From Lentzea guizhouensis (GTDB taxonomy: Bacteria > Actinomycetota > Actinomycetes > Mycobacteriales > Pseudonocardiaceae), in the NCBI RefSeq assembly GCF_001701025.1, contig NZ_CP016793.1, forward strand, positions 7,998,001-8,062,000: a stretch of 64,000 bases of DNA. The letters run 5' to 3'. The stretch's first letter is position 1. Each line of letters opens with the position of its first letter. A model generated the notes under the pieces. The model made no database searches. It had not been told where the DNA came from and saw nothing but the letters and a program-made list of their open reading frames with translations. Of this stretch, positions 8,842-16,996 are shown piece after piece. A program made the position numbers and the translations under genes.

Positions 8842-9560
8842 GCGAGCTGCGCTTCGAGTCCGTCTCCGTCCACTACGGACACCGCAGGACCGGTCACCTC
8901 GCCGTCGACGGCGTCAGCCTGACCGTGCCGTCGGGCCAGGTCGTCGGTCTGGTCGGCGAGTCCGGCTCCGGCAAGTCCACCCTCGCCTCCACCGCGGTCG
9001 GCCTGGTGCCCGCCACCTCGGGCACCGTGTCGCTCGACGGCGTGGACGTCCGCAAGCTCCACCGGCGCGACCGAGGGCTGCAGATGGTCTTCCAAGACCC
9101 GTACTCCTCGCTCGACCCGCGCATGACGATCGGCGAGTCGATCGCGGAGGCGATGCCGCGCGGCACCGACCGCAAGGCGGAGGTCGCGAGGCTCCTCGAG
9201 CTCGTGCACCTCGACCCCGACCGCGCCCACACGTTCCCCGCACGGCTCTCCGGCGGGCAGCGGCAGCGGATCGCGCTCGCCAGGGCCCTCGCCGGCAGGC
9301 CGAAGGTGATCATCGCCGACGAGATCACCTCGGCGCTCGACGTGTCCGTGCAGGGGGCCGTGCTGAACCTGGTGCGGGACCTGCAACGGCGGCTCGGGCT
9401 GTCGATGCTGTTCATCTCGCACGACCTCGCCGTCGTGCGGTACGTGAGCGACCGGATCGCGGTCATGCGCGGCGGGCGGATCGTCGAGGAGGGCGAGGCC
9501 GAGCAGGTCCTCACCCGGCCCCGGCACGAGTACACGAGCGAACTGCTGGAGGCCTACTGA
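8838..9560 (+). CDS. peptide ABC transporter ATPase (DppF-like)
   Basis: Second ATPase of the importer, 240 residues, with Walker A GESGSGKST near residue 37, Q-loop VFQDPYSSLDP, signature LSGGQRQR and Walker B VIIADEITSALD. It is shorter than typical DppF because the C-terminal substrate-specificity extension with the CPFAPRC cluster is absent and the protein ends at the HEYTSELLEAY segment. It begins with GTGA overlapping the fusion gene and ends TGATG with the dipeptidase. It would pair with the ATPase domain of the fusion to make a heterodimer. Confidence 0.91.
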   Translation: MSELRFESVSVHYGHRRTGHLAVDGVSLTVPSGQVVGLVGESGSGKSTLASTAVGLVPATSGTVSLDGVDVRKLHRRDRGLQMVFQDPYSSLDPRMTIGESIAEAMPRGTDRKAEVARLLELVHLDPDRAHTFPARLSGGQRQRIALARALAGRPKVIIADEITSALDVSVQGAVLNLVRDLQRRLGLSMLFISHDLAVVRYVSDRIAVMRGGRIVEEGEAEQVLTRPRHEYTSELLEAY

Positions 9561-10585
9561 TGGACCTGCACGACCGCAGCATCGTCGCCGACACCCACAA
9601 CGACCTGCTCGACGCCGTCGTGCACCGGCCGGTCGACCGCTGGGTGCCGCACTTCCAGGAGCGCTGGCTGCCGCAGCTGCGGCAGGGCGGGGTGAACCTG
9701 CAGGTGCTGCCGGTGTTCATCGACGACCCATACCGGCCGGAGGGGGCGCTCCGGCAGACACTGCGGATGATCGAGGCAGCGCACCGCATCGCGGCGGCGA
9801 CCGACGAGGTCGAGCTGTGCGCCGACGGGACGTCGATCGACGCCGCGCTCGCCGAGGACAAGATCGCGCTCGTGCTCGCGCTGGAGAGCGCGCCGGGGGT
9901 CGGTGACGACGTCGAGCTGCTGGAGACGTTGTTCCGGCTGGGCGTGCGGATCGCGTCGCTCGCGCACTTCGGCCGCACGGCGCTGGCCGACGGCAGCGGC
10001 GAGGACGCCACCGGCAGCAGGCTGACCAGGGCGGGCGTCGCGGCGGTGGCCGAGATGGAACGGCTCGGGATGATGTTCGACGTCAGCCACCTGAGCGCCG
10101 CCGGGGTCGAGCACGTGCTGGAGCTCGCGACCAGGCCGGTCATCGCGACGCACTCGTCGGCACGGGCGTTGCGCGACCACCACCGCAACCTGACCGACGA
10201 GCAGCTCAAGGCCATCGCGCAGAACGGCGGCGTGGTGTGCGTGAACTTCTTCGCGCCGTTCCTGCACGAGAGCGACTTCCGCATCGAGCGGCTGATCGAC
10301 CACATCGAGCACATCGCGGGCGTGATGGGCGTCCGGCACGTCGGGCTGGGACCGGACTTCGTGAAGGAGGTGCTGGCGGACGTCACTCCCCCGTGCTGCG
10401 AGGCGCAGTTCATCGAGGGCGTGCCCACCGACCGGTTCCTGCCGGGGCTCGAAGGGCCGGCGGGGCTGCCGCTGGTGACCGAGGCGCTGCAGAAGCGCGG
10501 GTGGCCCGACGACGACATCGCGCTGGTGCTCGGCGCGAACGTGCTCGACCTGTTCCGCGCCGAGCTCGGCAAGCCGAACCACTGA
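9560..10585 (+). CDS. membrane dipeptidase family protein (peptidase M19)
   Basis: Zinc dipeptidase of 341 residues. Metal ligands are visible in order: DTHND near residue 13, the glutamate in ALES near 111, the histidine in the DVSHLS segment and in ATHSSARAL near 197, and the distal GLGPDF motif. No signal peptide is seen, so it acts in the cytoplasm. M19 enzymes hydrolyse dipeptides and are unusual in accepting a D-residue at the C-terminal side, which suits the racemase and acyltransferase later in the same operon. ATG overlaps the ATPase stop as TGATG; 16 bases follow before the next gene. Confidence 0.93.
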   Translation: MDLHDRSIVADTHNDLLDAVVHRPVDRWVPHFQERWLPQLRQGGVNLQVLPVFIDDPYRPEGALRQTLRMIEAAHRIAAATDEVELCADGTSIDAALAEDKIALVLALESAPGVGDDVELLETLFRLGVRIASLAHFGRTALADGSGEDATGSRLTRAGVAAVAEMERLGMMFDVSHLSAAGVEHVLELATRPVIATHSSARALRDHHRNLTDEQLKAIAQNGGVVCVNFFAPFLHESDFRIERLIDHIEHIAGVMGVRHVGLGPDFVKEVLADVTPPCCEAQFIEGVPTDRFLPGLEGPAGLPLVTEALQKRGWPDDDIALVLGANVLDLFRAELGKPNH

Positions 10586-10601
10586 CGAGGGGATCTGCAC
10601 C

Positions 10602-13600
10602 GTGACCACCATCGAGGACCTGTACGGCTTCGCGCTGCCCGAGCAGCCCGCGATCTCCCCGGACGGCACCGAGATCGTCTACGTCCTGCGCACCACCGAC
10701 CGTGAGGAAGACCGCGACCTGAGGTCGTTGTGGCGGGTGTCGGGCGGCGAACCGAGCCGGCTCACCAGGGGCGAGGCCGACGTGGCGCCCGCGTTCTCGC
10801 CCGACGGCGCCAGGATCGCGTTCCTGCGCGCCCAGGACGGGCCCGCCCAGCTCTGGCTGCTGCCCGCGAACGGCGGCGAGCCCGAGCAGCTCACGACGTT
10901 GCCGCTCGGCGCCGGTGCGCCGGTGTGGAGCCCGGACGGCACCGCCGTCGCGTTCAGCGCGCCGGTCGACGAGGGCGACGCCAAGGCACCCGTCGTCGCG
11001 GACCGGCTCGACTACAAGGCCGACGGGTCCGGCTACCTGCGCACGATCCGCAGCCACCTGCACGTGCTGAAGCTCGCCGACCGCGAAATCACCCAGCTCA
11101 CCAGCGGCGACTGGCACGCCGGTCCGCCCGCGTGGTCGCCGGACGGCACGAAGCTCGCGTTCGCCGCGGCCACCGACTCCGACGCCGACCTGACGTTCCG
11201 CGCGCCCGTGCACGTCGTCAGCGCCGCCGGTGGCACGCCGGAGCTGGTCGGGCTCGCGCACGGCCAGGGCGCGACGGTCACGTGGTCCGCGGACGGCAGC
11301 GCGTTGCTCGTCACCGGTCGCGAGACCACCGACAGCGGTCACGTCGGCCTGTTGTACGTGCCGCTCGACGGCGGCGAGGTGAGCAACCTCGCGGCGGCGC
11401 TGGACCGCAGCGTCATGCCGGGCGCTGCCGGGTATCCGGGCGGCCAGCCCGCGCTCAGCCCTCAGGGCGTGGTGTTCTGCGCCCGCGACCGCGGCTGCAC
11501 CCAGCTGTACGTCGTGGACGACGAGCCGAAGCTGGTCCTCGGCGGCGACTCCCAGGTCGTGTCCGGGCTTTCCGTCGCTGGCAACACCGCCGCGATCGTG
11601 CTCGGCACCGCCACCTCGTACGGCGAGATCGCGACCGTCGACCTCATCACCGGTGACGTGACCGTCCACACCGGACACGGCCTCGCGACCGAGCGGTTCG
11701 TGCCGCAGGAGCGGGAGTTCACGATCTCCGACGGCACCGTCGTGCACGGCTGGCTGGTCCGCGACCCCGAGCGCACCGGCCCGGCGCCGTTGCTGCTCGA
11801 CATCCACGGCGGCCCGCACAACGCGTGGAACGGCTCCGCCGACCCGGTGCACCTCTACCACCAGGTGCTGGCGCGGCGCGGCTGGACGGTGCTGCTGCTC
11901 AACCCGCGCGGCAGCGACGGCTACGGCGAGGCCTTCTACCAGGCGGCCATCGGCGCGTGGGGCAAGGCCGACGCGCGCGACTTCCTGGAGCCGATCGACC
12001 AGCTGGTCGCCGAGGGCACCGCCGACGCCGACCGGCTCGCGGTCACCGGCTACAGCTACGGCGGCTACATGACGTGCTACCTGACCAGCCGCGACCGCCG
12101 GTTCGCCGCCGCGGTCGCCGGTGGCGTGGTCAGCGACCTGACGAGCGTCGCCGGCACGTCGGACGCCGGTCGCTACCTCGCCGAGCTGGAGCTCGGCGGA
12201 CCCGGTGAGCACCTGGCGGAGCTGTCGCCGTTGACGCTGGTCGACGACGTGCGCACGCCGACGTTGATCTACCAGGGCGCGAGCGACGACCGGTGCCCGG
12301 TCGGCCAGGCCGAGCAGTGGTTCACCGCGTTGCGCCAGAACGACGTCCCGGCCCGGCTGGTGCTCTACCCCGGCGCCTCGCACCTGTTCATCCTCAACGG
12401 CACGCCGTCGCACCGCGAGGACTTCAACCGCCGCGTGGTCGACTGGGTGCGCGAGCACACCGGCGAGGGCGCGACGCTCGACGCGAAGCACTGGCAGCGC
12501 AGGCTTTCCGTGCTCGCGAAGAAGCACGGCGTGCCCGGTGCGGCGCTCGGCATCGCTCGCGGCGACGACGTCGTGGAGGCCTGCCACGGCGTGCTGAACA
12601 CCGCGACCGGGGTCGAGGTCACCCAGGACTCGGTGTTCCAGATCGGTTCGATCGGCAAGGTGTGGACGGCGACCGTCGTGATGCGGCTGGTCGACGAGGG
12701 GCTGCTCGACCTCGACGCGCCGATCGCCGACGTGCTGCCGGAACTCAAGCTGGCCGATCCGGTGGTGGCGCAGAAGGTCACCATGCGGCACCTGCTCACG
12801 CACACCAGCGGCATCGACGGCGACGTGTTCACCGACACCGGCCGCGGCGACGACTGCCTGCAGCGCTACGTCGACCAGCTCGTCGAGGCCGGGCAGAACC
12901 ACCCGCTCGGCGCCACGTTCTCCTACTGCAACAGCGGCTTCTCGCTCATGGGCCGGGTGGTCGAGAAGCTCACCGGGCAGACCTGGGACGCGGCCATGCG
13001 GGAGAAGCTCTTCAGCCCGCTCGGCCTCGACCGCACCGGCACGCTGCCGGAGGAGGCGCTGCTGCACCGCGCGGCCGTCGGGCACATCGAGAAGGACGGC
13101 AAGCCGGAGCCGGCACCGGTGTGGCAGCTGCCGCGCTCGCTCGGCCCGGCCGGAACGATCTTCTCGACGACCGCCGACGTGCTCGAGTTCGCGAAGATGC
13201 ACCTGTCCGGCGGCGGGTCCGTGCTGTCGGAGGCGAGCGCGGCGGCGATGACCGAGAAGCAGACCGACGTGCCCGACCCGAACGCGCTGGGCGACTCGTG
13301 GGGCCTCGGCTGGATCCGGTTCGGCTGGGACGGCCACCGGCTGATCGGCCACGACGGCAACACCATCGGCCAGTCCGCCTTCCTGCGCCTGCTGCCGGAG
13401 CAGAACCTCGCCGTCACCCTGCTCACCAACGGCGGCAAGGCCCGCGAGCTGTACCTGGAGCTCTACCGCGAGATCTTCGCCGCGCTGGCCGGGGTCGAGA
13501 TGCCCCGCCCGCTGGAGCCCGGCGAGCCCGTCGAGGTGGACACCGCCCGGTACGTGGGCACCTACGAGCGGGCCTCGGCGCGCCTGGAGGTGACCGAGGG

Positions 13601-13814
13601 CGAGAAGGGCCTGCGGCTGAAGATGACCGTCACCGGATCGCTCGCGGGTCTGGTGCCCGACCCGCCGGAGGTCGACCTGGTGCCGATCGACGACGAGCTG
13701 TTCGTGTGCCGCGACTCCGAGCAGGAGAGCTGGACGTCGGTGGTGTTCTACAAGTTGCCGACCGGCGAGCAATACCTGCACATGGGCGTCCGTGCCACTC
13801 CTAAGGTCTCCTGA
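10602..13814 (+). CDS. S9 prolyl oligopeptidase fused to a beta-lactamase-fold hydrolase
   Basis: Bifunctional protein of 1070 residues. Residues 1-370 are a beta-propeller of repeated PxWSPDG motifs; residues about 375-620 are the S9 alpha/beta-hydrolase domain with the nucleophile in GYSYGGYM (Ser485), the aspartate in GASDDRC and the histidine in GASHLF. Residues about 627-1070 are a complete beta-lactamase-fold domain with S683-I-G-K686, YCN and HDGNTIGQ. This second half is a paralogue of the first gene of the operon, sharing for instance FTDTGRGDDC. No signal peptide. GTG start preceded by GAGGGGAT. The two active sites could remove residues successively from imported peptides; the order is inferred. 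Confidence 0.92.
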   Translation: MTTIEDLYGFALPEQPAISPDGTEIVYVLRTTDREEDRDLRSLWRVSGGEPSRLTRGEADVAPAFSPDGARIAFLRAQDGPAQLWLLPANGGEPEQLTTLPLGAGAPVWSPDGTAVAFSAPVDEGDAKAPVVADRLDYKADGSGYLRTIRSHLHVLKLADREITQLTSGDWHAGPPAWSPDGTKLAFAAATDSDADLTFRAPVHVVSAAGGTPELVGLAHGQGATVTWSADGSALLVTGRETTDSGHVGLLYVPLDGGEVSNLAAALDRSVMPGAAGYPGGQPALSPQGVVFCARDRGCTQLYVVDDEPKLVLGGDSQVVSGLSVAGNTAAIVLGTATSYGEIATVDLITGDVTVHTGHGLATERFVPQEREFTISDGTVVHGWLVRDPERTGPAPLLLDIHGGPHNAWNGSADPVHLYHQVLARRGWTVLLLNPRGSDGYGEAFYQAAIGAWGKADARDFLEPIDQLVAEGTADADRLAVTGYSYGGYMTCYLTSRDRRFAAAVAGGVVSDLTSVAGTSDAGRYLAELELGGPGEHLAELSPLTLVDDVRTPTLIYQGASDDRCPVGQAEQWFTALRQNDVPARLVLYPGASHLFILNGTPSHREDFNRRVVDWVREHTGEGATLDAKHWQRRLSVLAKKHGVPGAALGIARGDDVVEACHGVLNTATGVEVTQDSVFQIGSIGKVWTATVVMRLVDEGLLDLDAPIADVLPELKLADPVVAQKVTMRHLLTHTSGIDGDVFTDTGRGDDCLQRYVDQLVEAGQNHPLGATFSYCNSGFSLMGRVVEKLTGQTWDAAMREKLFSPLGLDRTGTLPEEALLHRAAVGHIEKDGKPEPAPVWQLPRSLGPAGTIFSTTADVLEFAKMHLSGGGSVLSEASAAAMTEKQTDVPDPNALGDSWGLGWIRFGWDGHRLIGHDGNTIGQSAFLRLLPEQNLAVTLLTNGGKARELYLELYREIFAALAGVEMPRPLEPGEPVEVDTARYVGTYERASARLEVTEGEKGLRLKMTVTGSLAGLVPDPPEVDLVPIDDELFVCRDSEQESWTSVVFYKLPTGEQYLHMGVRATPKVS

Positions 13815-13815
13815 C

Positions 13816-14877
13816 GTGCTGACTGACATCGAACGCCTCGTCACCTGTGAGTCCCCGTCCACCGACCTCGCCGCCGTCGCCCGCAGCGCGGACGTCACCG
13901 CCGAGGTGGGCACGGCGTTGCTCGGCTGCGAACCGGAACGGATCGTGCTCGACGGCAGCACGCACCTGCGCTGGCGGCTGGGCGACGGCCCCCGGCGGGT
14001 GCTGCTGCTCGGCCACCACGACACGGTGTGGCCGATCGGCACCCTCGACCGGATCCCGTTCTCGGTGCGGGAGGGGGTGCTGCGCGGGCCCGGCTGCTTC
14101 GACATGAAGGCGGGCGTGGTGATGATCTTCCACGCCGTGGCGGCGCTGGGCTCCCCTGACGGCGTCACGGTGCTCATCACCGGCGACGAGGAGATCGGCT
14201 CGCCGTCGTCGCGGGGCCTCATCGAGACCGAGGCGCGCGAGCACCGGGCCGTGCTGGTCACCGAGGCCTCAGCGGACGGCGGCGCGCTCAAGACCGAGCG
14301 CAAGGGCACGTCGATGTACGAGGTGACGCTGCACGGCCGGGCCGCGCACGCCGGGCTCGAACCCGAACGCGGGGTGAGCGCGACGATCGAGGCGGCGCAC
14401 CAGGTGCTGGCCGTGGCCGCGCTGTCCGATGTGGACGCCGGGACGACCGTCACGCCGACCGTGCTGTCCGCGGGCACGACGACGAACACCGTTCCCGCCC
14501 AAGGCAGGTTCATGGTGGACGTGCGGGTGCGCAACCTGGCCGAGCAGCAACGGGTGGACGAGGCGATGCGGGCGCTGGAACCGGTGCTCGACGGCGCGAA
14601 GATCGAGGTGACCGGCGGCCCGAACCGCGCGCCGCTGGAGGCCGCGATGTCCGCCGAGCTGTTCGCGCTCGCGTCCCGGCTGGGTGGGCCGCTGACCTCC
14701 GCCGCGGTCGGTGGCGCCTCGGACGGCAACTTCACGGCGGGCGTGGGCGTGCCGACGCTCGACGGACTGGGTGCGGTGGGCGGTGGCGCACACGCCGAGA
14801 GCGAGCACGTCCTGGTGGCCGAGCTGGCGCCGCGCACGGAGCTGCTCTCGGCACTGGTGAGGGAGCTGAGCGCATGA
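13816..14877 (+). CDS. M20 family metallohydrolase (candidate N-acyl-L-amino acid deacylase)
   Basis: Two-zinc hydrolase of 353 residues related to carboxypeptidase G2 and ArgE/DapE. Ligand motifs occur in the expected order: GHHDTVW, the aspartate in GCFDMK, the catalytic pair in GDEEIG, and the final histidine in GAHAESEH. The dimerisation lid starts near KGTSMYEVTLHG. The GTG at 13816 lies 1 base after the previous stop. It overlaps the GNAT gene by 4 bases and sits two genes before the N-acylamino acid racemase. In the characterised Geobacillus pathway an M20 desuccinylase releases the L-amino acid after racemisation; that role is inferred here. Confidence 0.88.
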   Translation: MLTDIERLVTCESPSTDLAAVARSADVTAEVGTALLGCEPERIVLDGSTHLRWRLGDGPRRVLLLGHHDTVWPIGTLDRIPFSVREGVLRGPGCFDMKAGVVMIFHAVAALGSPDGVTVLITGDEEIGSPSSRGLIETEAREHRAVLVTEASADGGALKTERKGTSMYEVTLHGRAAHAGLEPERGVSATIEAAHQVLAVAALSDVDAGTTVTPTVLSAGTTTNTVPAQGRFMVDVRVRNLAEQQRVDEAMRALEPVLDGAKIEVTGGPNRAPLEAAMSAELFALASRLGGPLTSAAVGGASDGNFTAGVGVPTLDGLGAVGGGAHAESEHVLVAELAPRTELLSALVRELSA

Positions 14878-15679
14878 CCGAACCGCTGCTGGCCCAGGAC
14901 GTCGTGGTCCGCCAGCTCACCGAGCAGGCCGAGCTCGTGGCCACCGAACGGTTGTACGCCGGCATCTGGCGGTCGAGCGGGAACACTCCCCCGGTCACCG
15001 CCGAGCTGCTGCGGGCGATGACCAAGGCGGGCAGCTACGTGGCGGGCGCGTTCGAGGGTGACGAGCTGGTCGGCGCGTGCATCGGGTTCTGCTCGCCGCC
15101 GGCGGCCGGGTCGTTGCACAGCCACATCGCGGGTGTCGCGGCCAGGATGCGCGGCCGCAACGTCGGCTACGCGCTCAAGCTCGACCAGCGGGCGTGGGCG
15201 CTGGCCCGCGGGCTGACGTCGGTCACCTGGACGTTCGACCCGCTGGTCCGCCGCAACGCCTACTTCAACCTGGCCAAGCTCGGCGCCGACGCGGCGGAGT
15301 ACCTGCCGGACTTCTACGGGGACATGCGCGACGGCATCAACGGCGGTGTCGAGAGCGACCGGCTGCTGGTCAACTGGCGGGTCGGCGCACCCGACGTCGC
15401 CGCGGTCTGCGCGGGCCGGCCGCGGATCGTCGAGGCCAGGGGCGTGGTCGGGCTGGGGATCTCCCCGGACGGCCTGCCGCTGCCGGGCACCACGGGCGGG
15501 TCGACCGTGCTCGCGCGGTGCCGCCCGACGTCGAGGCGCTGCGGGTGGCGAACCCGGCCGCGGCGAAGCAGTGGCGGCACGCCGTGCGGGAGGTGCTCGG
15601 CGGGCTGCTCGCGGGTGGTGCCCGCGTCACCGGGTTCGACCGGGCCGGGTGGTACGTCGTGGAGAGGAACGAGAAGTGA
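14874..15679 (+). pseudogene. GNAT acyltransferase (COG3375-like), one frameshift
   Basis: Candidate N-acyl (succinyl) transferase for D-amino acids. It reads in one frame from ATG 14874 to about 15520 (GNAT core with AGVAARMRGRNVGYALK as the acyl-CoA binding region and YFNLAKLGADAAEY), then must move to another frame to read PPDVEALRVANP through WYVVERNEK and stop at 15679. Adding one G at the CGG near 15518 would restore a single protein of about 268 residues. Both flanking overlaps (ATGA before, GTGA after) are intact, which favours a sequencing indel over decay. This family is found beside NAAAR/OSBS-type racemases and M20 deacylases; as the succinyltransferase it would start D-to-L conversion. 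Confidence 0.8.
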
Positions 15680-16773
15680 AGCTGACCGGGGTCGAGCTGC
15701 GCTGGGTCGAGATGCCGTTGAAGGGGCCGTTCCGGACCTCGTTCGGCACGCAGACCGTGCGCACGTTGCTGCTGCTGCGCGCGGTCACGGACTCCGGTGA
15801 GGGCTGGGGCGAGTGCGTCGCGATGGTCGACCCCGTCTACTCGCCCGAGTACACCGAGGGCTGCGCGGACGTGCTGCGGCGGTTCCTGGTGCCGGCGCTG
15901 GACGGCGAGGTCGACGCGATCTCGGTCGCACCGCGGCTGGCCAAGTTCCGCGGGCACCGGATGGCCAAGGGCGCGCTGGAGATGGCCGTGCTCGACGCCG
16001 AGCTGCGGGCCGCCGGCCGGTCGTTCGCCCGTGAGCTGGGGGCGACCCGCGACTCCGTGCCGTGCGGGGTGTCGGTGGGGATCATGAACTCGATCCCGGA
16101 GCTGCTCGACGCGGTCGGCGGGTACGTCGACGAGGGCTACGTGCGGATCAAGCTGAAGATCGAGCCCGGCTGGGACCTCGAGCCGGTGCGCGCGGTGCGG
16201 GAACGGTTCGGCGACGTGCTGCTGCAGGTCGACGCGAACACCGCCTACACGCTCGCCGACGCCAGGCACCTGGCGAAGCTCGACCCGTTCGAGCTGCTGC
16301 TGATCGAGCAGCCGCTGGACGAGGAGGAGATCCTCGCCCACGCCGAGCTGGCCAAGGTCGTGCGCACGCCGATCTGCCTGGACGAGTCGATCACCTCCGC
16401 GCGGTCGGCCGCCGACGCGATCACGCTCGGGGCCTGCCAGATCGTGAACATCAAGCCGGGCCGGGTCGGCGGGTACCTGGAGGCGCGGCGGATCCACGAC
16501 GTGTGCGCGGCGCACGGCATCGCGGTGTGGTGCGGCGGCATGCTGGAGACCGGGCTCGGGCGGGCGGCGAACGTGGCGCTGGCGGCGTTGCCGGGGTGCA
16601 CGCTGCCGGGTGACACGTCGGCGTCGGACCGGTACTACTCGCTGGACGTCACGGAGCCGTTCGTGCTGGAGGACGGCCACCTGCGGGTGCCGACCGGGCC
16701 GGGGCTCGGGGTCGTGCCGATCCAGGAGGTGCTCGACGAGGTGACGGTGAAGACCGAGTGGATCCCCCTCTGA
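15676..16773 (+). CDS. N-acylamino acid racemase / o-succinylbenzoate synthase-type enolase-superfamily enzyme
   Basis: Protein of 365 residues that by memory is strongly similar over its whole length to the Amycolatopsis N-acylamino acid racemase. It shows the catalytic lysines K161 (in IKLKI) and K260 (in NIKPGRVGG), metal ligands D186 (VDAN), E211 (IEQPL) and D236 (LDESI), and the specificity segment WCGGMLETGLGRA. The family interconverts N-acyl (best N-succinyl) D- and L-amino acids and often also makes o-succinylbenzoate for menaquinone. No men gene lies nearby, while an acyltransferase and an M20 hydrolase do, so racemisation of N-succinylamino acids is the likely role. GTG start overlaps the GNAT stop. 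It ends the operon. Confidence 0.93.
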   Translation: MKLTGVELRWVEMPLKGPFRTSFGTQTVRTLLLLRAVTDSGEGWGECVAMVDPVYSPEYTEGCADVLRRFLVPALDGEVDAISVAPRLAKFRGHRMAKGALEMAVLDAELRAAGRSFARELGATRDSVPCGVSVGIMNSIPELLDAVGGYVDEGYVRIKLKIEPGWDLEPVRAVRERFGDVLLQVDANTAYTLADARHLAKLDPFELLLIEQPLDEEEILAHAELAKVVRTPICLDESITSARSAADAITLGACQIVNIKPGRVGGYLEARRIHDVCAAHGIAVWCGGMLETGLGRAANVALAALPGCTLPGDTSASDRYYSLDVTEPFVLEDGHLRVPTGPGLGVVPIQEVLDEVTVKTEWIPL

Positions 16774-16781
16774 CCTCCACT

Positions 16782-16941
16782 GGCGTCTGCAAGTACCACC
16801 AGCTCAAGATCACCCAGCACTTTTCCACCACCAGCTCGCGCCCCGAGCCGGCCGGCGCGCGCAGGTGGTTCGACACGAGGCGAACAGGTTGGGTGTGGTT
16901 GGCGGTGGTTCGATCAAGAGTTGGCAGTACTTGCAGACGCC
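16782..16941. repeat. 160-bp element with 24-bp terminal inverted repeats (MITE-like)
   Basis: Positions 16782-16805 and the reverse complement of 16918-16941 agree at 21 of 24 positions, the first 15 (GGCGTCTGCAAGTAC) perfectly. The 112 bases between hold further mirrored CCACCACC/GGTGGTT pieces around a GCCGGCCGGC centre, and the decamer GGTGGTTCGA occurs twice. It fills most of the 223-base gap between the racemase gene and the PucR-type gene. No reading frame or target-site duplication is evident. It could be a miniature transposable element, or a folded regulatory region. Confidence 0.6.
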
Positions 16942-16996
16942 GCCAGGAGAACGGGCGGGATTCCTCTGTAGACGGTCGGCGTGGCACGGTGGTGGG

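Noticed and set aside
10410..15125. Very long open frame (1571 codons) on the minus strand opposite the peptidase genes
   Set aside because: It is antisense to four well-supported plus-strand genes, is rich in Arg/His/Ala/Val repeats with no domain, and reflects absence of stops in high-GC antisense frames.
15518..15530. Programmed ribosomal frameshift in the GNAT gene
   Set aside because: No slippery heptamer or downstream structure stands out, and many other genes in the window break at similar G/C runs, so an indel error is simpler.
15676..16773. menC for menaquinone synthesis
   Set aside because: The enzyme may have this activity, but no other men gene is near while an acyltransferase and an M20 deacylase are coupled to it.
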